DNA from: Agitococcus lubricus
GTDB lineage: Bacteria > Pseudomonadota > Gammaproteobacteria > Pseudomonadales > Moraxellaceae
Direction: 5' to 3'
DNA: 64,000 bases
NCBI RefSeq assembly: GCF_003051055.1
Contig: NZ_QAON01000009.1
Coordinates: 1 to 64,000, forward strand
Each line of letters starts with the position of its first letter. The stretch's first letter is position 1. A program made the position numbers and the translations under genes. Below, in pieces: positions 1-6,920 of this stretch. The notes beneath the pieces were generated by a model. The model was given only the letters and a program-made list of their open reading frames with translations. It searched no databases and was not told where the DNA came from.

Positions 1-320
1 TCTTTTTCATGTGGCCAATCGGCTATATCAACGATTTTGTGCTGTCTTTCGATATGGACATTGGCATGACAGCGAAACTCAATGTGAGATAATTCTGCTT
101 TCAATTGCAACGCCAATTCAGGGGTAAATTGCCCCAAATTCTGCGGACAAATTTGTAAGCGTTTTGTCGATAGATAACCGAGTAATGGCTCTCGTGGTGT
201 AGAGCTTAAAGCCAATTGAATTGCTTGTTGATGGCTTAAACGACCATAAGCCCCAAGGGAAATATGAATGGCTTGTGCGGATGGAACACAGCATGAGTCA
301 GCCTTATAAATCGTATTCAT
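1..320 (-). CDS. hypothetical protein, C-terminus beyond window edge
   Basis: An open frame of about 106 codons reads leftward from an ATG at 318-320 and runs off the window edge without a stop. It starts MNTIYKADSCCVPSAQAIHI and continues through a hydrophilic, Gln/Leu-rich stretch ending in a His-rich run (CHANVHIERQHK). The ATG overlaps the end of the upstream DUF6878 gene by 17 bases, which suggests translational coupling. I do not recognise the family. The His and Cys residues would fit a metal-binding or TIM-barrel-type enzyme, but that is speculation. It sits in a block of plasmid-type genes. Confidence 0.55.
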   Translation of the reverse strand, partial: MNTIYKADSCCVPSAQAIHISLGAYGRLSHQQAIQLALSSTPREPLLGYLSTKRLQICPQNLGQFTPELALQLKAELSHIEFRCHANVHIERQHKIVDIADWPHEK

Positions 321-753
321 AATTGCTGCACTCCGTGTAATATTCCGTATGCTCTAAACGAAAGGTTCCCTCGGTGACGTTAATGGTCACTGTCCCTGAA
401 CCGCCGTCATTGTTTTCCCATCCCCCGTGATGAGCATCGACCCACGTCAACACAAAATCACGTAAGGCAGAATCAATCGACGATTGTTGTTCCTGTAAAA
501 AGTAACGGTATTCACCGTCTTGATATTCGCCTGCCAAACAGTGATACGTGAGTTGCTGCGTTTTTAAGGTATCGGTGATATTGGCTTGGGCTAATTCTGG
601 TGGAAAAATCTCTAATTCAGAGACATCACCCGAATCACCACCGCCTTCATAACGCACCACTAATTGAGTAATGGCTAAGGCAGCAAGGGCAGTTAACAGC
701 GGTTGACGATTGACACGTACCGCCTCAAAAGATTTAGGACTGTAACCCATCAT
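304..753 (-). CDS. DUF6878 family protein (copy A)
   Basis: This 149-residue soluble protein resembles DUF6878, a family of unknown function common on plasmids and integrated elements. The family-like core is visible: VVRYEGGGDSGDVSELE near residue 33, a helix around ALRDFVLTWV, then GGWENNDGGSGTVTINV and a terminal HTEYYTECSNYEYDL. The ATG at 753 is preceded by GGAG at a spacing of 7. It is about as long as its neighbour at 928-1407 and similar along its whole length, so the two are paralogues. Its 3' end overlaps the next reading frame. No catalytic motif is evident, and the function is unknown. Confidence 0.75.
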   Translation of the reverse strand: MMGYSPKSFEAVRVNRQPLLTALAALAITQLVVRYEGGGDSGDVSELEIFPPELAQANITDTLKTQQLTYHCLAGEYQDGEYRYFLQEQQSSIDSALRDFVLTWVDAHHGGWENNDGGSGTVTINVTEGTFRLEHTEYYTECSNYEYDL

Positions 754-782
754 GATAAGACTCCAAATGACTGGTAATTAAG

Positions 783-806
783 AAAAAAGGGCATAAAAAA
801 AGCCCT
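783..806 (-). terminator. short hairpin with T-tract between the two DUF6878 genes
   Basis: On the minus strand AGGGC pairs with GCCCT around a T-rich loop, followed by TTTTTTCTT. The stem is only 5 bp, so efficiency is doubtful. It lies where copy B transcription would stop before copy A starts. Confidence 0.4.
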
Positions 807-927
807 ATGCTAAACAGCAACAGGGCGAATTCACCTCAAAAGCAGATTAAAATTTAGCAAGTTAAAAATGACAGAATAGGAAAAAAGGACGAGTCATTTG
901 CTAATGAATAGCTTTTTGATTTGACTG

Positions 928-1407
928 TCAATTCGCGTCTAGGCTCTGCGTTATGATGCTCAGGCCATCGCCTGACAAGTCATAGGTATAATCATTACAC
1001 TCCATGCAATATTCGGTATGTGCGAGTGTGAACGTATGAAGCGTGACATTAATCGTCATCACCCCCGAACCGCCATCATTGATTTCCCAACCGCTGTGAT
1101 GGGTATCTACCCATGTGAACACAAAGTCGCGTAACGCATCATCAAGCAACACCTCCTTATCTTCTAAAAAGTAATGACAAGCCCCTTCACGGTATGCGCC
1201 ACGGGCATAGCAATACACTAAACGCTGCGTGTTTAACTGTGGCAAGCACAACTCAGGTTGAACAATCACCTCCGTGACATCACCTTCATCACCTCCACCA
1301 AAATAACGAACTGTCACCTCAGTAATGGCAGCAGCATTCAACGCATCTAACAGCCGTTGACGATTGGTTGACAAGGCCTCAAGACCTTGCGGACTATAGC
1401 CAAACAT
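928..1407 (-). CDS. DUF6878 family protein (copy B)
   Basis: This is a 159-residue paralogue of the protein at 304-753. It shares the start MFGYSPQ (MMGYSPK in copy A), the RYFGGGDEGDV core, ALRDFVFTWVDTHH, the WEINDGGSG segment and a Tyr/Cys-rich tail. The frame is open 24 codons further upstream, but the ATG at 1405-1407 is preferred: AGGAGC sits 8 bases before it and the homology to copy A begins there. It carries a C-terminal extension of about 15 residues (DGLSIITQSLDAN) absent from copy A. The function is unknown; it is probably plasmid or ICE cargo. Confidence 0.75.
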   Translation of the reverse strand: MFGYSPQGLEALSTNRQRLLDALNAAAITEVTVRYFGGGDEGDVTEVIVQPELCLPQLNTQRLVYCYARGAYREGACHYFLEDKEVLLDDALRDFVFTWVDTHHSGWEINDGGSGVMTINVTLHTFTLAHTEYCMECNDYTYDLSGDGLSIITQSLDAN

Positions 1408-1452
1408 AAATACGCTCCTAGGAATTAGCATGAAATGAAGAAACAAACGGCA

Positions 1453-1487
1453 TAAAAAAAGCACGATGACTACAGTCACCGTGCTTT
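1453..1487 (-). terminator. rho-independent terminator after the DUF932 gene
   Basis: On the minus strand a stem of about 13 bp (AAGCACGGTGACT pairing with AGTCATCGTGCTT) with a 2-4 base loop is followed by an unbroken T-run. It lies 60 bases past the stop of the DUF932 gene and before copy B of DUF6878. Confidence 0.85.
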
Positions 1488-1546
1488 AAGAAACATAAAA
1501 TAAGGCCGTTGAATGAAATAAAACTGGCTCATAACTCACAAATAAG

Positions 1547-2512
1547 CTAAGCCGACACCAAACGTAATGCCTCATCCAATGCACGTTGTTTGATAACCGC
1601 TCCTTGACCAAACCATGCTGAATCTAAACGATGGTCAATACTGCGAGCTTTACGTTGATGGTCAACAAACTCGGTCACAGAGTTTAATAAACCAAATGCT
1701 GTCCCCTTAGCAGACGATAACCCCGACCCTAAACCTTGACCTTCAAACAAAGTTTTAGCTTTGGCCATGGTTCTCTCAAACGATTGCATACTGGCTTGAC
1801 CCTTCATTGCGGCATCACCAAAAACTTTGGCATAAAACTTATCGACCTCGGTACTTTTGACTTTACGTTCACTTAAGGTCTTTAAGCGATACATAAAGTC
1901 ATCCCAAGCCGCGACAGAGACACCGAGTTGTTTCTTAACGGCTTGTGCATCAAACGTGGTATTGTGGGGAACTTTCACCGCCTGACCTTGACCATTTAAA
2001 GCTACCGCTAAAGTGTTATTACACACCACCCGAATACTGGTAAATTGCGCGGTTGTGGCTAAAGTACCATCACAAGCGGTTGCCAACAGCAAATAACCAT
2101 TCGTGACATCATTACCGCGTAAGCTCATGGATTGCCCTGTTTTCGCCAATGCCCAAATCTTACGACCGCCTTTAAGTACGCCAGCCGTTTCTAACTCAAA
2201 GCCAGAGACTTCGGTTAAATCACGATAAAACTCTAAAATCTCACGCGGTTGAACCACTTGATAACGTTGACTAACAACCGATAAAGGGGCATTCGTATCT
2301 GAACGATACAACACCTTATTATCGGCAAAGGTACGGATAGATGAGGTTTGCTCATCACCTGTCATAAAACGGACAGGGGCTTCTAGAATGGACCAATCCA
2401 TACCAGCTTGTTTAGCCCAAACCTCTAGGGGTTGTTGTTCTTCTAAATGATTACCTAAACCGTGCCATGGGGTTGCACCAACATAAGCCATCGATTCGAC
2501 TAAATGTGACAT
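1547..2512 (-). CDS. DUF932 domain-containing protein
   Basis: This 321-residue protein matches the DUF932 family, also called phage/plasmid-like protein TIGR03299. Diagnostic stretches are the N-terminal MAYVGATPWHGLGNHL, the central VVQPREILEFYRDL and a later TAQFTSIRVVCNNTLAVAL. DUF932 proteins occur almost only on plasmids, phages and ICEs; the biochemical role is not established. GGAG lies upstream of the ATG at 2512. The length is normal for the family, with no sign of truncation. Together with the DUF6878 pair it marks this end of the window as part of an integrated element. Confidence 0.9.
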   Translation of the reverse strand: MSHLVESMAYVGATPWHGLGNHLEEQQPLEVWAKQAGMDWSILEAPVRFMTGDEQTSSIRTFADNKVLYRSDTNAPLSVVSQRYQVVQPREILEFYRDLTEVSGFELETAGVLKGGRKIWALAKTGQSMSLRGNDVTNGYLLLATACDGTLATTAQFTSIRVVCNNTLAVALNGQGQAVKVPHNTTFDAQAVKKQLGVSVAAWDDFMYRLKTLSERKVKSTEVDKFYAKVFGDAAMKGQASMQSFERTMAKAKTLFEGQGLGSGLSSAKGTAFGLLNSVTEFVDHQRKARSIDHRLDSAWFGQGAVIKQRALDEALRLVSA

Positions 2513-2674
2513 GATAAATTCTCCGAAAATAAAGGATTCACTTGCTCAAGCTCAAAATGTGAGTAACGAAAGGCAATAACCAATTAATTAGCCACAGTAA
2601 TGAGCAAAGGGATAAATCAAAGGAATGATAAAAAACGAAATGAACTGAGAGGGCAGTAGAGGGGATGAATGTAG

Positions 2675-3004
2675 TTAACGAGGCTCACTAAAGGTATAAC
2701 CACAGCGTAAACACTTGTAGTTATCTAGAATGTTGTCATCAACAAATTCACCGAGTTTAGAGCCTGCCGTACCGCCAGCGACTCCTCCAAGAAAACCACC
2801 TAATAACGCCCCTGCAAAACCACCGACCACTGAACCGGCAGGGCCAACCACTGCACCAATAGATGCACCGACTCTCGCCCCATTTAGGGAAGCAGAAGCA
2901 CCGCTGGCTGCTCCTGCAACAGTACCGACAGCACTACCTGTCTTTTTAGCCTGATTTAAGGTATCGACTTGATAAGATAAACAATAAGGACAACGCATAG
3001 TCAT
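2675..3004 (-). CDS. zinc-ribbon protein interrupted by a glycine-zipper membrane segment
   Basis: The protein has 109 residues. CPYC (residues about 5-8) and CLRCG (about 98-102) look like the two halves of one zinc ribbon. About 70 residues of small amino acids lie between them, with GxxxG/AxxxG spacing (GAVVGPAGSVVGGFAGALLG) typical of glycine-zipper membrane hairpins. Both Cys pairs would then meet on the same side of the membrane. The start at 3004 has AGAGGA upstream; a second ATG two codons later is possible. Gly-zipper zinc-ribbon proteins are found beside DUF932 genes on mobile elements, but the function is unknown. Confidence 0.7.
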   Translation of the reverse strand: MTMRCPYCLSYQVDTLNQAKKTGSAVGTVAGAASGASASLNGARVGASIGAVVGPAGSVVGGFAGALLGGFLGGVAGGTAGSKLGEFVDDNILDNYKCLRCGYTFSEPR

Positions 3005-3033
3005 GATGATGAATCCTCTATCAATGAAATAGA

Positions 3034-3080
3034 TAAAAAAGCCATAGACCTAGACGACCGTTGAGGCAGTCTAGGCTATG
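3034..3080 (-). terminator. rho-independent terminator upstream of the zinc-ribbon gene
   Basis: On the minus strand CATAGCCTAGAC pairs with GTCTAGGTCTATG (one bulge), followed by GGCTTTTTTATC. It would stop transcripts entering from 3081-3280, where no gene is seen. It therefore either insulates the element or ends an unannotated short RNA. Confidence 0.75.
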
Positions 3081-3213
3081 TCAAAGTATTAGAAATAAAA
3101 GGAAATGAGTTTGATTCACTCAGTTAAGTAATATGTATTTGAAAAATTTTGGAATGAGGGAGGCAGAAACCTATATGCAGATAAGGCTGATAACAAAGAT
3201 CATTTATAATAAA

Positions 3214-3261
3214 CAGTGACTGAAAAGAAGGATTGTAAATATCAGTGACCAATACAGTGAC
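3214..3261. repeat. three direct CAGTGAC repeats near tRNA 3' end
   Basis: CAGTGAC occurs at 3214-3220, 3243-3249 and 3255-3261, all in the same orientation and within 100 bases of the tRNA 3' end. The spacings are 29 and 12 bases. They resemble protein-binding iterons or recombinase arm sites. Chance recurrence of a 7-mer in an AT-rich stretch cannot be excluded. Confidence 0.45.
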
Positions 3262-3280
3262 TAAAAATATTTTTTGACAA

Positions 3281-3311
3281 ATAAAAAAGGCTTACAATTT
3301 TGTAAGCCTTT
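3281..3311 (-). terminator. rho-independent terminator of the tRNA gene
   Basis: AAAGGCTTACA pairs with TGTAAGCCTTT about 10 bases past the tRNA 3' end, followed on the minus strand by TTTTTTATTTG. The position and T-tract fit termination of the tRNA transcript. Confidence 0.85.
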
Positions 3312-3319
3312 GTTTTATA

Positions 3320-3396
3320 TGGTGGGTCTGCACGGACTTGAACCGTGGACCAAAGGATTATGAGTCCTCTGCTCTAACCAACTGAGCTACAGACCC
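3320..3396 (-). tRNA. tRNA with CAU anticodon, probably tRNA-Ile2 (lysidine-modified)
   Basis: A complete 77-base cloverleaf reads on the minus strand with encoded CCA. The acceptor is GGGTCTG/CAGACCC with A73, the D stem GCTC/GAGC, the anticodon stem GAGGA/TCCTT around CTCATAA, and the T stem CACGG/CCGTG with loop TTCAAGT. The anticodon is CAT, so it could be elongator Met or the AUA-reading Ile2. The G27-U43 pair, the TGGTC variable loop and the TTCAAGT T-loop resemble E. coli tRNA-Ile2 more than tRNA-Met; this identity is inferred. Its 3' end faces the plasmid-like block and is a plausible attachment site. Confidence 0.95.
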
Positions 3397-3461
3397 GCTC
3401 GCGGTGGCGCGAGATTATAAGCATAAGTCTCAAGAAAGGGTAGATGTCAGCAGATAAAAAG

Positions 3462-3818
3462 TTATCGCTCAACAATAACATAGTATTTACGTACTTTTTC
3501 GACGACTTCAAATACGCCTTGAAAGTTTGGCGGAATGACACCTGCATCGCCAGCTTTAATTTCGTGAAAAGTGCCGTCGGACGCATGTAAACGCACGACG
3601 CCCGCAATAATTTGAAAAAACTCTTGCTTGTTTGCACTAAATGCAATTTGCCATGCCCCAATCTCACACTCCCATATCCCACAATTCATGGCAGGGTCTT
3701 GGTATAAGGCATAGGTTAAACGCGTTGGGTTGCCAGTCAGCAAACGTTCAGGTCGTGGGTAATCGACGGTCGCTTCAACTTCAGCACAGGGTTGGCCAGC
3801 AATATAAAGCGTAGACAT
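3462..3818 (-). CDS. cupin domain-containing protein
   Basis: The 118-residue protein is a small single-domain cupin of the DUF861/EutQ-like type. Beta-strand motifs are visible: GIWECEIGAWQIAFSANKQEFFQIIAGVVRLHASDG, then EIKAGDAGVIPPNFQGVFEV. The first cupin motif has few of the usual metal-binding histidines, with Glu and Gln in their place, so catalysis is uncertain. Such proteins often bind small ligands or act in amine or sugar metabolism. It stands alone, upstream of the tRNA on the same strand and divergent from the SDR gene at 3958, sharing a 140-base AT-rich intergenic region with it. Confidence 0.8.
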   Translation of the reverse strand: MSTLYIAGQPCAEVEATVDYPRPERLLTGNPTRLTYALYQDPAMNCGIWECEIGAWQIAFSANKQEFFQIIAGVVRLHASDGTFHEIKAGDAGVIPPNFQGVFEVVEKVRKYYVIVER

Positions 3819-3957
3819 GTTTGCTCCAAATCATATTTTTTAGGCATGTTAACAAAAAATGGGAGAAAATTGTCATTTTGATGATTTTACAATTTGATAA
3901 TTGTCGAATTATAGAATAATATAGCCATATCAAATCAAAACTTGAGAGAAAATGCAC

Positions 3958-4731
3958 ATGTCAAACTTAGCTACCGTTATTACTGGCGCATCGAGTGGTA
4001 TTGGTGAACAGTTAGCCAAACAATTGGCTTCGCAAGAACCACAAACTTTGGTGTTAGTTGCTCGTCGTGCGGAGAAATTAAACACTTTAGCTGAGCAACT
4101 CAGACAGACTCATTCCATTCGTGTGGAAGTGATTAGTTTGGATTTGGAGCAAGTGGGGGCGGCGCAGCAATTGGTTAAAGCCGTACAAGATTTAGGCTTA
4201 GAGATTGATACGTTAATCAATAATGCAGGTTTTGGCTTAAATGACCTATTTGCTGATATGCCTCTAGAGCGTATACAGGGCATGATGCAGTTAAATATGG
4301 TGGCTTTAACCGAACTCTGCCATGCGGTATTACCTGCCATGCGTCAGCGCAAACAAGGGCGTATTATGAATATTGCTTCTATCGCTGCTTTTCAAAGTTG
4401 TCCAAAGTTTGCCGCTTATGCGGCCACTAAAGCCTATGTGTTATCGTTGTCTGAGGCATTAGCTTACGAAGAAAAAACAAATGGGATTAAAGTCACGGCG
4501 ATTTGTCCTGGTGCAACCGCGACCGCATTCCATGATGTTGCAGGCACTAACGGCACTCTATTAACTAAAATTATGGATTCGGCTGAGGATGTGGCTCGAA
4601 GTGCATTAAAAGCGCTTAATACAGGTAAGCCAGTCCTTGTCACAGGTGCAATCAATAAACCTTTACCGTTCTTTAATCGTTTATTACCACGTCAATGCGT
4701 GGTGTGGGTTGCTGGAAAAATTAACCAATAA
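3958..4731 (+). CDS. SDR family NAD(P)-dependent oxidoreductase
   Basis: This is a classical short-chain dehydrogenase of about 257 residues. It has the cofactor motif TGASSGIG near the N-terminus, the structural NNAG motif in the middle, Ser in NIASIAAF and the catalytic YAATK. The family reduces or oxidises alcohols and ketones in the cytosol; the sequence resembles DltE/YqjQ-type members but does not show the substrate. The ATG at 3958 is chosen over the one at 3952 because GAGAG lies 9 bases before the second but only 3 before the first. It is monocistronic, followed by a hairpin and a convergent small gene. Confidence 0.88.
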   Translation: MSNLATVITGASSGIGEQLAKQLASQEPQTLVLVARRAEKLNTLAEQLRQTHSIRVEVISLDLEQVGAAQQLVKAVQDLGLEIDTLINNAGFGLNDLFADMPLERIQGMMQLNMVALTELCHAVLPAMRQRKQGRIMNIASIAAFQSCPKFAAYAATKAYVLSLSEALAYEEKTNGIKVTAICPGATATAFHDVAGTNGTLLTKIMDSAEDVARSALKALNTGKPVLVTGAINKPLPFFNRLLPRQCVVWVAGKINQ

Positions 4732-4742
4732 AGATACGCAAG

Positions 4743-4761
4743 AGGGCTGTATAGCAGCCCT
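4743..4761. other. hairpin between convergent genes
   Basis: AGGGCTG and CAGCCCT form a 7-bp stem with a 5-base loop, 11 bases after the SDR stop. There is no T-tract on either strand, so it is at best a pause or 3'-end protecting hairpin. Confidence 0.45.
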
Positions 4762-4777
4762 AAGCCTTGACTGTGTA

Positions 4778-4915
4778 TTAGCCTTTAACCTGATGATAAG
4801 TCGAAGGTGTTGTAATCTTTGCGTTATCTAACGCACTGTTCCAGCCCCATGCTAATGCCACACAGGGAAAGGCTAAGGCGACAGTTAATAAGCTGGCTTG
4901 AATAACGTTTTGCAT
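4778..4915 (-). CDS. 45-residue exported small protein
   Basis: The frame from the ATG at 4913-4915 encodes MQNVIQASLLTVALAFPCVA followed by LAWGWNSALDNAKITTPSTY and a short Lys-containing tail. The first 20 or so residues look like a Sec signal sequence, leaving a mature peptide of roughly 25 residues. GGAG sits 8 bases before the ATG. A longer frame to 5002 exists but lacks a better start. I do not recognise a family; small secreted proteins of this type occur in Moraxellaceae. Confidence 0.5.
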   Translation of the reverse strand: MQNVIQASLLTVALAFPCVALAWGWNSALDNAKITTPSTYHQVKG

Positions 4916-5132
4916 GATGGATACTCCATTGACATCGTGATGAGCTAAGCAAAGGCTTTTTGCTTCTTGTTGAGTAGAGTATTGGCTTAAAAAATGGAGC
5001 AAATGAGGAGGAAATGATAATTTTAAGCGCTTAGCTTAAAACGGTTGTCTGTGTCGTTGGTTATGAGCAATAGAGATATGCATTTAAAAGATGTGCGACT
5101 ACCCACACAACGGTAGTAGTCGCTATAAGATA

Positions 5133-6812
5133 TTAGTGAATATTCTCAGGCCATGCTCTGTTAATAATCGCCTCTAAATCACAATTTTTTGGCAAACAAC
5201 CATAATTATGTTGGCCTTGTTGGCCTAAACGTGAGGCACAAAACGCATGGCTGACATAATCAGGCGCATGGCGTAAGAGTAATGCAGCTTGAAACGCTAA
5301 GGCCAAACGGTCAACCAAATCACGCGCCCGATATTCAAAATCGGCTAATTGTTGTAAGTCTTGTTGCAACTGGCTGACAAAAGCGTCTAACAGTGCGTTT
5401 TTACCTTGTGCTTTGCCAATTTCAGCAAAAAAGGCATGTACCACCGCAGGTGTTTTGTACATGGCGCGCAAAACATCTAAACATTGGACATTGCCACTGC
5501 CTTCCCAAATCGCATTAATCGGCGCTTCACGGTATAAACGGGGGAAAATACTATCTTCCATTACACCACTACCACCCATACATTCCATGGCTTCATAAGC
5601 GTGATTAGGTGTGCGTTTACAGATCCAATATTTACCCACGGCTGTACCTAAACGCACCAATAAATCTTCATGCGTATCATCACGATGGTCTAAGGCATAA
5701 GCCATGCGCATACTAAAGGCCAATGAGCCTTCATATTCCAAAATTAAATCGGCAAGCACATTTTGCATTAATGGTTGTTCAATTAAGCGTTTACCAAATG
5801 CAGCACGAATAGAGCAGTGGTGTAAGGCTTGGGAAACCGCCATACGTTGTCCAGCACTTGAACCGACCATACAATCAAAACGGGTCATGCTAACCATTTC
5901 AATAATGGTACGCACACCACGACCTTCTTCGCCAACCATCCAGCCCTCAGCGCCCCGAAACTCAACTTCGCTCGACGCATTAGAGACATTACCCATTTTG
6001 CGTTTTAGTCTAAGCACTTGCAGTGGATTTTTTTGGCCATTGCTTTGCCAGCGTGGTACTAAAAAGCATGACAAGCCACGTTGAGTTTGCGCTAACACCA
6101 AAAAGGCATCACACATGGGTGCAGACAAAAAGAATTTATGACCAACAATTTTATACAGTTGGCCACCACCTTCCGCCCCAACAGCGTAGGCTTTGGTGGT
6201 ATTGGCTCGCACATCAGAACCGCCTTGTTTTTCAGTCATACCCATACCAATCGTTACACCTTGTTTTTGGTCAATGGGTACGTTGCGCGGATCATAAATA
6301 CGCGAGGTGATTAATGGCAGCCACGTTTTGGCTAAGTCGGGTTGCAAACGAATGGAAGGTACAGCAGCAAAGGTCATGGTAATCGGGCAGCCATGACCGG
6401 CTTCCACTTGGCCTTGTAAGATGTTTTTTGCGGCACGAATTACATGTGCACCTGCACGATTATCTGTCCACGGAGAGGCATGTAAACCATGCTCAATCGC
6501 CGTTTTCATCAATTGATGATAAGCAGGATGAAATTTGGCTAAATCAACACGATTACCAAAGCGATCATGGGTATCAAATTCGGGTGGATATTTATTGGCT
6601 AAGAGGCCAAGTTCTAAATAATCGGCAGAACCTGTTAATGAACCAAACTCAATCAATTCTTGCTCAGCCAATGTACCACCTTCACGATGCAGGGCTTCTT
6701 GTAGTGCAACATCTTGTAAATACATGTTGTAATTAACTAATTCACGGCTGACGTTATTGACTTCGTGAGTGTCAGCAAGATAATCAGGGCTTGGGGAGTA
6801 AGGGGCATTCAT
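5133..6812 (-). CDS. AidB-like acyl-CoA dehydrogenase family protein
   Basis: The 559-residue protein belongs to the AidB branch of acyl-CoA dehydrogenases. It has an N-terminal adaptive-response domain (YNMYLQDVALQEAL, LELGLLANKYPPE), the GHGCPITMTFAAVPSIR and GMGMTEKQGGSDVRANTTKA flavin-binding stretches, and the C-terminal AMECMGGSGVMEDSIFPRLY and EGSGNVQCLDVLRAM. AidB in E. coli is a flavoprotein of the alkylation response, while other members oxidise branched acyl-CoAs; which applies here is unknown. No ada-like gene is nearby. It sits among beta-oxidation genes, which favours a metabolic role. Length is normal (E. coli AidB has 541). Confidence 0.88.
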   Translation of the reverse strand: MNAPYSPSPDYLADTHEVNNVSRELVNYNMYLQDVALQEALHREGGTLAEQELIEFGSLTGSADYLELGLLANKYPPEFDTHDRFGNRVDLAKFHPAYHQLMKTAIEHGLHASPWTDNRAGAHVIRAAKNILQGQVEAGHGCPITMTFAAVPSIRLQPDLAKTWLPLITSRIYDPRNVPIDQKQGVTIGMGMTEKQGGSDVRANTTKAYAVGAEGGGQLYKIVGHKFFLSAPMCDAFLVLAQTQRGLSCFLVPRWQSNGQKNPLQVLRLKRKMGNVSNASSEVEFRGAEGWMVGEEGRGVRTIIEMVSMTRFDCMVGSSAGQRMAVSQALHHCSIRAAFGKRLIEQPLMQNVLADLILEYEGSLAFSMRMAYALDHRDDTHEDLLVRLGTAVGKYWICKRTPNHAYEAMECMGGSGVMEDSIFPRLYREAPINAIWEGSGNVQCLDVLRAMYKTPAVVHAFFAEIGKAQGKNALLDAFVSQLQQDLQQLADFEYRARDLVDRLALAFQAALLLRHAPDYVSHAFCASRLGQQGQHNYGCLPKNCDLEAIINRAWPENIH

Positions 6813-6869
6813 GGCGGACTCCAGTATTTATTGGTGTTTTTGGTATAAAGTAAAAAAGTTGTGTTGGTT

Positions 6870-6900
6870 GAGCGTAGTCGAAACCACTTCGACTACGCTC
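6870..6900. repeat. extragenic palindrome, GAGCGTAGTCGAA type
   Basis: GAGCGTAGTCGAA and TTCGACTACGCTC form a perfect 13-bp inverted repeat with the 5-base loop ACCAC. It lies between the desaturase and the AidB-like gene. A related hairpin is next to rpoD at 34802-34841. Elements with the core TTCGACTNCGCTCAG are dispersed in many bacterial genomes. Confidence 0.75.
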
Positions 6901-6920
6901 AGTGTGCTAGTGTTTAGACC

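Larger units (their letters stand above)
3005..3319. other. 315-base gene-free junction between element genes and tRNA
   Basis: No convincing coding frame is present on either strand. The stretch holds two minus-strand terminator hairpins (3034-3080 and 3281-3311) and three copies of CAGTGAC between 3214 and 3261. The sequence between is AT-rich. It is the likely boundary of an integrated element, immediately 3' of a tRNA gene. Confidence 0.6.

Noticed and set aside
2730-2954. Plus-strand Pro/Ala-rich ORF
   Set aside because: It is the antisense of the glycine-zipper gene; Gly/Ala codons read backward give Pro/Ala.
3374-3682. 102-codon minus ORF overlapping the tRNA and cupin gene
   Set aside because: It runs through the tRNA and is a shifted frame of the cupin gene.
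5133-6812. Calling the acyl-CoA dehydrogenase a DNA-repair AidB
   Set aside because: The family match is clear, but no ada or alkB gene is nearby and the neighbours are metabolic, so the name was kept general.
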